Source: Acanthaster planci (lineage: Eukaryota > Echinodermata > Asteroidea > Valvatida > Acanthasteridae). From it: DNA of 37,496 nt. The stretch covers positions 66,279-103,774 of the forward strand of contig NW_019091466.1 in NCBI RefSeq assembly GCF_001949145.1, read 5' to 3'. The translations under genes and the position numbers were made by a program. Shown one piece after another: positions 10,201 through 22,200 of the stretch. Under the pieces are notes generated by a model. It did no database searches and was not told the DNA's origin. It worked only from the letters and a program-made list of their open reading frames with translations. Numbering within the stretch: position 1 is the first letter of the stretch; every line of letters begins with the position of its first letter.

Positions 10201-13200
10201 TATTCTTAGGCTGTAATTTTAATGTTCTCCAAAGGCTACTGCTACCGTTATGGCTTAGGTGCGTGTACAATGTACTAGTACATGTTTATGCGTGTATCTG
10301 TCGTTGATGTGTCCCTGCATATGTCCCTTGGGTGAAGACCTAGACCTTACTACATGTAGTACCAGCAGCTGTAAGGCCGCAGATTTGGATGTGGCTTCAA
10401 TGATGTTTGGTACGCTCTGTAATCTTCAACTGGTAATCACTAAAACATGCTGTTGTGGATGGCACTACACTGTACATACATGTACCCGTACATGTACATG
10501 TAGCTTCATATGAACTGAAAAAATCTCAGAAATGTATTTTTGATAAAAATGTTGGAACTTTACATACATGTAATTGCAAACATGCAACCATTTTTAACAA
10601 AAAAGAATTATCTTCTGATAAAGTAGGTAAAAATTTCTGTGTTTTTGTTTTGAAGTGATATTAAGCCTGCAATGGTATGCATAGCGTGCATTACAACTGT
10701 TTCTCAGTTGTCTATCACGTACATGTACATGTACATGTACAGTATGCTGTGGTGTCATTTTCACACAAGTTTCTGTAAACCCTTGGTGTTGCCCTTTTTG
10801 AAAAAGATACCATTCATGTATGACATAATGACTAAATAGATAATATTACACGTACTGGTATTAGAGTATAGCCCAACAATTACTGAATTTTGACTCACAA
10901 AAAGGTACCGAAATGCACAAAGAATGCACTGTACATAAACAACTCATGTTTTGTCTGATACATGTACGGTTCCAAGCATTGCAACTTACATGTACATCCA
11001 TGGGTAATGCCTGCTAAACAGTAGGCCTACATGTACTTCCCAGATAAAGAATCTAACCATGTGCACAGCACAGCAAATTCTGGAGTCTTTTTATTGGATG
11101 TTTGCTGCATTCCACACTTCAATAGATTCTTTTGTGACTTGAGATTGTGCCCATAGACCCACTGCTTAAAGAGATAACACTCAGACTGAGACTGAGATGG
11201 AAAGATGAAGAGGACCTGGGAAGATTCACCAGACAAAAGAAAGCAAGTGCCTCCCCCTCTGCAGCATTGCTGGTACCTGTACATGTGCATTACAAAATGT
11301 AGGCTCTTCCCTTGATTATGGAAGGAAGAGCAACTGAGATAAATTTGTGTTCACTGCTTTTTGAAAAATAGTTTTCCGTTTTTGGTACTGTACTAGTGAA
11401 AGGATTCATACATACACATGTAATTCCATTTAGTGGCACAAACAGAGCATGTACTGTACGTGTAACTTGTTTTTGTGAGTCAAAAATAAGTGTCAGTGGA
11501 AATAGAACAGATCTTTAATGCTTTGTAATTTTCAAGGAAGTTTACCCAAAATTGCATCATAAGAGCAATTCATAGTTTGATACATACTGTAAATAGTGCA
11601 TCAACATACATTGTAGAGGAGGCCACTTTCAACACTATGGTTGACATCTTAAACATGGTACATGTACATGTATGTACTCTCCCTTAGATATGATCTGTCC
11701 ATTATTTGTCCGTTATAATTGTCCCTAACCATGCTGAACCCAATAAGGATAAATGCAGGATTTCAGTGGTCCCTAGGGGGTAAGGATAATGCTTAGACTT
11801 ACTACACAATTTCCCACTGAAACCATGTGCATCTCATCAACCTCAAAATGCATAGTTTTGCAAACAAATGTTATTGTTGTAAACTTTTCCCAAATATCCT
11901 TGAAAAATTGCCCTTCCTGGTAGTAGCACATGGAATTCACATTCAAGCACAATTACAGGGGGGATCTTGCACTGTGGTCAGTAGCACAACACACCCATGG
12001 ATCCCAGATTAGAGGTTTTTGTCTTCAACAAAGATACAGTACACTGCCAGTTATCACTTCCTGTCTGCATTGTGGAATTTTCTTTGGTATGGCTTGAAGA
12101 TAGAGGTCATATTGTGCATACTATACAAAAACTTTGTGAACAGTTGGGTGAACAATGCATGTACATGTACAAATTTTACATGTACACTGTACATGTATGT
12201 ACATGTGGGCAGGCCTTCAATGTGTTGAAATTTCTTTTTAGGTGAGAGACTGAGATATGGAACATATTTGGGTACCCACAACATTTAAGGTTCCCACAAA
12301 ATAGGTGAAATCAATTATAACGTGTGTGTTTGACTCCGTGTGTTCCCATTCTTGGGCTTGATTGGAAATGTATAGGTTTGTTGTACTGGAATGTATTGTT
12401 TAGAATTTCTTTTCAAAACACCTGTCATAAAGTTTCCTTGGAAAACTCAAATTATCAAAAAATGATGGACTTTCCAGAAAGGTGACTTGCTTAGAAATAG
12501 TTTTAAAAACCATACAACAGAACCAGTCCCTTGCTTGATGGTTGTCTGCACATGTACAAGTACATTTATAATTATGAAATGACCTTCATCAGTGTATGGA
12601 ACTGTCTGGTCAGAAGGCCAAATTATTTATAAACGGAAACCACCAAGGAAGTGATATCTGTGAACTGCGTGTTTTTGTTGCAGCTCTTTCCTAAGTTCTG
12701 ATTAGATACTGGTAAATGAGTGTTCGATAGTCCAAAATTTTGTTTGGTTTACTTTTATATTGACCCAGAGATGAGAATATTTAATCAAACCCTCAAAACA
12801 TAGGAATCAAGAGATTTGTATAGAAGTTTGTATGTAAAACTTAGGAATCAAGAGATTTGTATGGAAGTTTGTATGTAACACGGGAATGAGTTGTATCTGT
12901 TTCTATTGAATTATATGGAATTTATTTTATTTTTATTCTAATGTTGTTTTACAATGTAATACTAACAAAGTTAAAAGATTTTTTGTTGTGTATAAAACTG
13001 TTTATTTTTATTTGTTTGGTTAAAATACACACATATGTGCACAGGTACATGTATGTGTAGATGCTGGGTTTGTGTCATATGTATATGTACATGTACCGTA
13101 TGTGGTGTAAATTTACGAATCATGAGAGCATGGAGCTGTTAAAAGGATGAGAGCCACTTTGCCCCAAAGGTGCACGTATGTACTTGTGGGCCACCAAATA

Positions 13201-16200
13201 AGCTACTGTAACTGCAATCTTAACACAGGTTTCAGTGTAAAACTTTCAAAGTTTCTCTCTAGCTTCAGATTTTTTTCCACCCCATCATTCAGAGGACATG
13301 TACTAACTTGATCAAATTATGTGCTACGGTTGTATGATAGAAATGTCATTCTATAAATTCAGAGTCCAAAAGTGTGACATTTTGTGTCCCTGTTACACCA
13401 TATGGGTGCAGAGTGCAGACCACTAATTCAAGTGAGAATTTCAGGCCAGCTCATTAGCATTAAAAGTGCCCCTACAGTATCTTTTGGAAAAGGAGATTGT
13501 TTGGCCCCCAAAATGGTGAGATCGTGTAAATCGTTGCTGGGATCAACTCCCTGGGTCTTTTAGCTTTCATATGAGAGCAGAAGGCCAAAAAACTACGGTT
13601 GAAAAATGGTCCTAAGTGCCGGAGAAAGTTGAGGGTTGCCACTTGAGAAATGGCTGCAATCAGACTTCGGAAAAATCACTTTTGGGGGGTGATTTTGTTT
13701 TGTGGGAATAATTAAAAATGTAATTGGTTAACCCGCAAAAAATTGAAACAAAAATTGAAAGATAAGTGATCGGACNNNNNNNNNNNNNNNNNNNNNNNNN
13801 NNNNNNNNNNNNNNNNNNNNNNNNNNNNNNNNNNNNNNNNNNNNNNNNNNNNNNNNNNNNNNNNNNNNNNNNNNNNNNNNNNNNNNTAATGGACTGTACC
13901 CATACCTGTGTAAATTGACAGGGAAATATCACTCAATATCACTATAGAATGACCAAGTGTGAACAGAGTACTGCAGTAAATGTATATGTACTGGTACAGT
14001 AGCTTAGGATATCAGTGTAATGTACGTGTACTGGCACATATAGAAGGAGAGAAGCTGCAAAGTTAACTGTTCCGATGAAGGGGAAAGGAAAGAGAAATGG
14101 TATTCATTGCATGTATCGATACTGCCCTAGGTTAAATGGGTACATGAAGCTGTGCTCCCACAGATTACTGTCTTGATTCAGCATGAATGGTGTTGGATTT
14201 CTGATAGCCAGAGTTGACTGATGGTAACATGTTGCCCTTGAAGCTTGACCTTTGCCACAGACCTGTCTCCCTTTCTGTCATATTGTATCAAGTTCTAGTC
14301 AAGTGGGCCCCCAACCCTGGGCTATATTCAGATGAAAGGTATGCAACTTGAGCGTGAATTCAAACAAAATTGTGGGTGTTGTTCTGAATTAACTTCATGT
14401 GACAGAGAAGGTCAGCATTTGTTGAATACTGTGTAATGAAACTCACCTAAGGATAAAAGGAGTGCTTGAAAAATGTACCCAGTACATACACGTAGGTTAA
14501 GATGAAATTTTGTAATTTTAGGAGCTTGTTCCATATGCAAAGTACACATTTTTCACACTGTAGTGCTTTTGTTAACGTATTGAAAATTCAGCTCACGTGA
14601 TCATCAAATACACCAAAAAGTGTTGGAAAATTCTGCTAATTCATGCAGATCTCACCTCCCGTAACATTGCATGTACAGTGTACGTGTACATGGAGCTTGA
14701 TGGCCATTGATACATGTACGGTAATTGTATTCTGCCATTGCATCCCTATCACAGTTTGGATACAATATACATGTACATGTATGTGGGGGATTCATGAAGG
14801 TTCCTTAAACTGCAGTTGGGAATACGTTTCATTTTGCTGCTCTGGTAACCTCTGGAACAGCTTTGACCAAATAGAAACTGCATGTATGTGTACCAGTACT
14901 CTACATGTACATCAATTTAATTCATGTGCTTAACATAAACCACATTACTAAAATATTCCCCAAAACCTTGTTTTTGAATTTTATATTACTACATCAAAAT
15001 ACAAGTTGTACAAATGATATTTCTTTCAAAAAGCAGTGGTTTTGTGCTGGTTTCCAGTCTTGGATAACTACCAGTACCTGTTTCTTTTATTCCCAAATTA
15101 TCTTATCCTTGCTAAGGCTCCATTTTGCAGCTCCAACCCAGTTTTTTAATTGTGTGTCCATACAACTGCCTGTTGCTTTTACCATGCTTTCCATTCATCC
15201 GAATGCAGTCTCATCCAAACCTGTTTCCCTCCACTGCAGCACTTTCCTACACATTCCTTTCTTCCAGGGATCTGGCAATTCTTTTATTGAATTCCACAAA
15301 GGGATGTTTAACCGCCTCAAACACAGGAATAAAGACAGGACAATAGAATCTGTGGAGTGTACACATCAGACCGCTGAGCTGAACACAGCATATCCAGCCA
15401 TTATTCTACCCGTTCTCTGTCGTTTTTTGCACTCAGTACCCCATGAACAGCCTCTATAATAATGAATAACAAAACCAGAGCTGTAAACTGTAAACCATAC
15501 AACCCTGGGAAGTCCTAATGCATAAAAAGATTCACAGATACTGAGTAAGCTTCCATGGTGTTAAGTCTCACCTCAGGCGAGGATTTAAACAGTTACCCAA
15601 CACAGTGGCAAAACTAGTTTTTTCCACCCTTCAGTAACTTTGTTGGGGGTTTCTTGCGGTCTGGTTTTGATGAATCATTTGAGTTTGACCTATTCAAAGG
15701 ATGAACACTAAAATGTTTGAAGACATGCCCATTTTTGGTGCAACGAAAATTGGTTTGAGATTATTTGCTAGGAGCAATCATGAACTGAAATTCGTGACTT
15801 ATGAATCTGCTTTTTCTTTTCACGTGCACACCCACTCTAAAAGAAAGGTACATTTACCATGTCTCATCAATAAATTGGTTTGTGATACAAGTTACATACA
15901 CTGTACATGTGCACGACATTAATTTGCAGAAATAAAAGTAATGCATGTTCTACCGATACTATTTTCACATTGTTCTTGGAGACATAAGATTGTTCATGTA
16001 CATGTGCCCGGTACCTGTACACGCATATATGAGGGCATTATACTGCAAGTACATGTAAGGAAAAGGTATGAGACATCTTGTGCAAGATGAAGACCATCCT
16101 TTGTGCTTGGTGAAGACCAACATGCAATAAATTGAGGCATTACAATTTACAGTACATGCCTTTTAAGTATCAGGTTGTGCGTTAAAATACTTAGAACTTC

Positions 16201-19200
16201 TTGTACTGATAAAATGAATGCAAGCAAGATTATTCAATGAAATGGATTTCCCACGTTTTCTTTATGTGTCTCAATGATGAATGCACATGAACAGCTTGAG
16301 TTTATATGTGTAATTTGCAGTTCTCAGTGAAATGAACAGTGTCACTTTGTTGTTTACAGTGTCAGCTGTGGTTGGGCAGCAGATTCCAGCATCGTGTGAG
16401 GAAGGTAGCTGCTATACTGGTAACCTTCTCATTGGACGTGAAGACAGACTTTCAGTCACCTCAACATGTGGCTCCAGGAGGGTCGAGCGCTACTGTATTG
16501 TCAGTCACCTCCAGGATGTTAAAAAGTGCTTTTATTGCGACTCGCGGACCCCCTATGAGAAGGGCGTGAACGAGCTCAGCCACAGGATTGAGAACATTGT
16601 CACCACCTTCCAGGGTGAGGACCGTAAGAAGATGTGGTGGCAGTCGGAGAATGGTGTCCAAGAGGTGTCTCTGCGCTTTGACCTAGAGGCCATCTTCCAC
16701 TTCACTCATCTGATAATGACCTTCAAGACATTCAGGCCCAGGGCACTTGTCATCGAGCGGTCCGCCGACTTTGGTCGGACTTGGAGCGTTTACCGTTACT
16801 TTGCTTATGACTGTGAGGAGTCTTTCCCTGGTGTCCCCACAGCTCCATTGTATAACATCGATGATGTGATTTGCGAGAATCGATATTCAGCTGTGGAACC
16901 TTCAACTGAAGGAGAGGTATGTGAAATATCTCAATCAGTTTTGATATGTGAACTCATTTTGGTTTATGTGGACCTTTTAAGTTGTATCACTGTTTTCCTC
17001 CTTTTGTAGAAAAAACAAATCACATCTCTTTTTTTCATGGCCACATTGAAGTATTTTCACTGCCATGATGCTCCCTCCCTCTTACAGGTCATCTTCAAAG
17101 TCCTCCCACCTAACATCCGCATCGACAATCCCTACAGCGATGACGTGCAGGACATGATCAAGATCACTAACCTGCGCATCAACTTCACAGAGCTGCACAC
17201 CTTGGGTGACATTGAGCTGGACAACCGCCAAGAGATTCGGGAGAAATACTACTATGCAATCTATGACATGGTGGTCCGGGGGAGCTGCCACTGTTATGGG
17301 CATGCCACCAGCTGCATCCCTGCTGAAGGTGTAACCTTCAAGGAGGGAATGGTAAGTCGATTGTACTTTACATGTTGTTTTCTGTTTTGTGAAAAATTAG
17401 TAGATGCCAGTTTCACACCTATTGGTTCTGGTATGCTGTATTGGTGCTCTGCATGCTGTCTACATTTGGTACTGCTTTTCTTGTGATGACACAAGTCAGA
17501 AATGGTTGAAATCATGCTTTTCTTTAGAAACTCAGTTTTAAATTCAGTTGCAATTATTTTATTAGAAAAAGTTGGAGAATATCAAGTACACGTAAATCGG
17601 GATTAGAAACTTGACATTGGAAAAGAAAGATTCACCCAGAGTAACTGCATAGGTAGACACAGCTATTGACTACCCTATAGGCCCAGTGGTAGTGTTGCTG
17701 AAGGGATTCCAGCCCATAGTGTGCCAAATATTCCCATATTGCTGGTGCCTGTAAGTAAACTGTGATATATCTGATTCATTGCTTGTCTCCTATGACAGGG
17801 CCAGTGTTTCTCCTGGACTGTTAGGGATTTACATGTACACTCCTTTGACAGGCTGATGTAAATATGATGTCAGTGAGCTGAAATCAAGGAATGTTGGAAT
17901 TCAACCCTAGAGCTGTGGATTCAATTACAAGACTTAATGCTAACAATATGTTGGCACATGTGTGGATTGAAACCTTAGGGATGAATCACATTTATTTCCC
18001 CCAAAATATTTGAAAAGCCTGGAGAGTGCTGTTGTAACATCGAAACGATTTTGTTTGTGGCATTTCTAAGTGCATGCATAAATTGCAAACATGTAAAAGA
18101 AATTTTCTGTCAGAATTTTCACCCACTTCCTTTCCCAACAGGGAAAAAGCAAGAGTTGTCAAAATTGCAACTCTGACTTGCAAAGCGAAGAACCATTGTG
18201 CAAACTTTTGCTGTGAATCTTAAAATATTCTATAGACACTTTGGAATTACGTGCACAAACTAATCTTCCTTGATGAAAATAGATGCTAAATAACAGGACA
18301 TTTGTTAACCAAACTTCAACTAACCTTTTCTTTAGGAGGTTGTGCCTATTTGTGGCTAGTGGTTACACAACATGTACAGCAGGTCAACCTTAGTAGGGTT
18401 TTAATAATATGTAAGGGTCAGTACATTTCTGTTGTGTTCACAAGACCTGTTGACCAGTGGAACTACGTTTACGATGGCTGGGTCAGTTTAAGTAAACACT
18501 CCTATTCTTACTCCCCAAGTCTGTCCTTTTGTCAAGAACACCGCCCCTTCCCAAGTTCAGTTATGGTCATATGCCATAGCTTTGACTTTAGTTTTGAAAT
18601 TACTGGCAAACTGGAGGCTGTTGTGCATTTCACTCAGAGTTTGGGCTCCCTAAAAAGACAGATGTTCACAGATGTGAACTTTACCCTTTTGCTTCCATGT
18701 TTTGAACAGTAATTCTGCACATAAGTGGAAGGCTCACTGTATGAACAGTAGGCAGAGCGGGTCAGTAAAACGTATTTCACCTTCAGTGTATGTCTGTGTT
18801 CATCTCATGCATACACATACATGTATGTACATGGATCATGTTACCGACTGAGACATTAACGTGTACAGGTACATGTAGGCCTATGGAGTCTACGCACGAG
18901 TCCGACACCTCATATGTGTATCTGACTCCTCAAAAATCTCATCCCCGACCAAATACGGGCTCATAAGCCTGACACCTCATAGCTCGGACCTCTCATGGGT
19001 CTGATATGTGACAGGTTGAACGATTAAATTTACTTTTATTTTGGTCCATAAGTCTGACTTCTTATAAGTTTGATGCCATGTTTTTCTAGCCTCAGACTTA
19101 CGAGGCATCAGAGCTGTGAGCCTGAATCTGATGCTTTATTTTCCAAAATGTTGCACTTAATGTATGAGACATCAGACTTACATGTAAAAGATGGGGATCC

Positions 19201-22200
19201 CTCCCCTTAAATGGATGTAATGTCTGTTGATGGACTGGCAAGCTACTGTAGCTTGGACAGTACTCTTTACCGTAATCTCCTGTTTGCTGCCAGTGCACAT
19301 GTCTTTTCTAGTCCAGGCTGGTCCTACATGTATTTAAAGTAGGTAATTGCTAAAAGGATAGACCAAAATATTCAAATTTGCTGCTACCAGATGCCCAAGT
19401 AAATTAGCCCTGTCCACACTGGATCTTTTTGAGTTAAAGTTACCTACATGCAGACGACGGTTACTTTTCCCATTTTTAAGTCCAGTGTGAAAACATCCCG
19501 GGATATTTTCCTCTCGGTTACTTTTACCATAGAGCTATGCTTTTACTGAGCTGCACGGTCATTTTTACCAGCAAATTTCTGCCCTGGAAGAATTCCCCAG
19601 ACAATTTTTCCGGGACAGGAAGTCCAGTATGGACAGCTTGAGTTGCTAAAAGCATGGAAAGCGACCCAGTAGAGTGTACATGTATGTCCGGCCTGAGCAT
19701 GCTTCATGCAGGGAAACTACACATGTGCATTAGACGTTTCGCCACAGTGTGGTATGTGGCAAATATTTCCAGTAAATTTGTTCCTCGTGGTCCAAGTCAT
19801 GGCAGAAATTATTATTGATACAGTTGGAAGATGAACTGGTGCTATGAGTGCACCATTTCCGGATAATAATGAGGACTGTAACATTATTTCTAAAGGATGA
19901 AATGAAATGCAGAAAGGTCATGCAAAGTGCCATCATAAATCTTTGCTCTGACAGCTCAGTTAATTCTCCTGCGGTCTCGGTAAAATTTTCTGGTGTTGAA
20001 ACTCCAACCGCAGATGGACGTTGTTCACATTGGACCATTTTGATTAGACCATCGGCTCGGTAATATCCTCGGAAGAAATGCAGTGGGAACACATCTTTTC
20101 GTGCAACCTTTCTTAGAACAGGGAGCATGCAGTGCCTTGATAAATTACACTGATGAAGGACAAACTAAGTTCTGCATCAGCACAGTAGACATGCCATATA
20201 TGTACATGTACATTACTATGTACTGTACACACTTGTTATGGTATAATGGCAACAGTATTAGGTACATGTATACATTTAAGTAGTTGATTTTCAAATCAAA
20301 AAAGATACATATACATGTAATAGTTGGGTTCCCAATCATTAAGGGTCCAGGTAGTGAATTTTTCTAAGAACATTCTAAATGAAGGAGCACAGCATAAAAA
20401 AGGGCTTTGACTCGGCTTCATTTCTCATACATTTACATGTTTATGTAACAGAATTTTATTCTCTGTTCTGTTCAATAACTGAATTATTTTTATAGAGAGT
20501 TTTCTTGACATTGATAGCCAGGTTAACTGGCTTAACATTATAACATTATTATATATTCATACTTGTAAGTAGACATTATGGATCCCATTCCTTGATATGG
20601 GACTCCAGTCTTATGACATTTACCAAGACTTTCCCAGCCGAGAAAGCATTCTCTCTTGTAGAGATTGCCAACATGGTTTTCCAATAACTAACCTGACTGT
20701 GAACTTTCTCTAGCATGGCTTCACATCAGTATAAGCACAATATGGTTGTCTGTTTTCTCTCAGTCAGTGCACATGACATGCAGTAATGAAATCTTTAGGG
20801 ACCTGTAAGTATCCCAACACATGTTTTGTGAAACCGACTGTTGCCATGTGATGACAGCCACACACACCAGATACTGTAAAAAAACTTTCATATACCTCCA
20901 TAATATCTTGCAGTAGAAGATTTTTACCCCTTTGTCACAGTGCTCCTCTACATGTACATGTACATGGGTTTATCAGCGTTGGTTTGCATTTATTCTACAT
21001 GATGCCATAGGTTAATCTAGGGCGATGCCACAGTAGAGCACATGGTAGGGCAAACTTGTACAAACATGCACATTTGGAGCAAAAACAAACATGTACATTT
21101 GGAGCAAAAAGTTTACGTACACTTGGTAGAAAAATAATTTTCCCAATTTTTTCGCTGTTTGAAATAGTTTTACCAACTTTGTTTTTATGAGCTCAACTTT
21201 ATGTTCATAGTATATACTTCAATTGAAAATACTCGGAGACATTTACATGTATTATGGTTCAAAATATTAAAAATTCTAAAAAATTTAAATCTACCCCCTT
21301 ATTGTGGTTAAAAAACATTTCAGAACGTGGTCCACTGTGACTATGAGATGTGACCAAAAATAGAAAGTGGCACTCAATATGGGTTGGAGAATGTAAAATG
21401 TAAATATGAATCATATACACATGTACATGTACATCTCTGGGTGTTTTTACTTGACGCATGCACCATGCAGAGACCCATCTTGTCTTTCTTCATGAAATAA
21501 AAAGTTGGTAGGAGTGAGTGAAGTTCTGAAATTTAAGAAAAACTGTTTTTATTCAACCAGGTGTACGTAAACCTTTTGCCCCAACTGTACATTACCTGTA
21601 CCATTACCACCAATGCAACGGTACTTTGTAACTGTCGTAAAAATACCTGTCGCTGCTGGATTACTTCAACCTGGAGCAAGTTGCAACAAAAACTTCATTG
21701 ACCTCTCAGGCTATGAGCTGGCTGATGTCACATATGAAGAAAATCTTGATGTGTCACTATTTAACACCACTTGTCTCAGTTGTGGTGTGGATTTTAATAA
21801 TGGATATGAAATGATACATTATAAAAAATGCATCACTTCAAAGAGGAAATTTATTTTGGAAATTCATGTAACACTTGTTGCATTCTTATTAAAGTGCTGA
21901 CAGCCTCTTTATGAAAACTCAAATAGAATATAATTCTGTATCCGTATACTGAAAATAATGAAATAATGATAATGAAATCAGGGCTGTTTTACAGTTTTGA
22001 CCAAATTCCAGGATTCATAGTAACATTTGATCACCATGTAATGCACTTGTAAATGTACTTTACCTTACATCAGTTAGTCTCTCTTTAATACTTGTCTTGT
22101 GAAAACTGCAGCATGTCAGTCATGCCCAACACCTCCTTGTTGCCAAAACAAACTGACAGTTCAGTGTATACAACTAGCCACTGCTAGGTCATTCTGACAG

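Larger units (their letters stand above)
7272..16359 (+). other. Intron 1 (9.1 kb)
   Basis: GTGAGT donor and TGTTTACAG acceptor. No coding exon was recognised inside. It is densely seeded with ACATGT hexamer arrays and single TACATGTA words, has a 41-bp tandem duplication (12801-12881), a fragment related to an intron 3 inverted-repeat element (13364-13399) and a 111-base run of N. The longest open frame (14905-15459) has no recognisable domain and looks like chance. Large first introns often hold enhancers, but none can be pinpointed here. Confidence 0.75.

Noticed and set aside
14905-15459. 184-codon open frame on + in intron 1
   Set aside because: The longest frame outside the laminin exons, but composition is irregular (runs of F, L, S, C), its start lies in an ACATGT array, and no domain or splice context supports it. 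Probably chance in an A/T-rich intron.
16461-17303. Minus-strand and other-frame ORFs overlapping exons 2 and 3
   Set aside because: Shadows of the laminin reading frame, without family features of their own.
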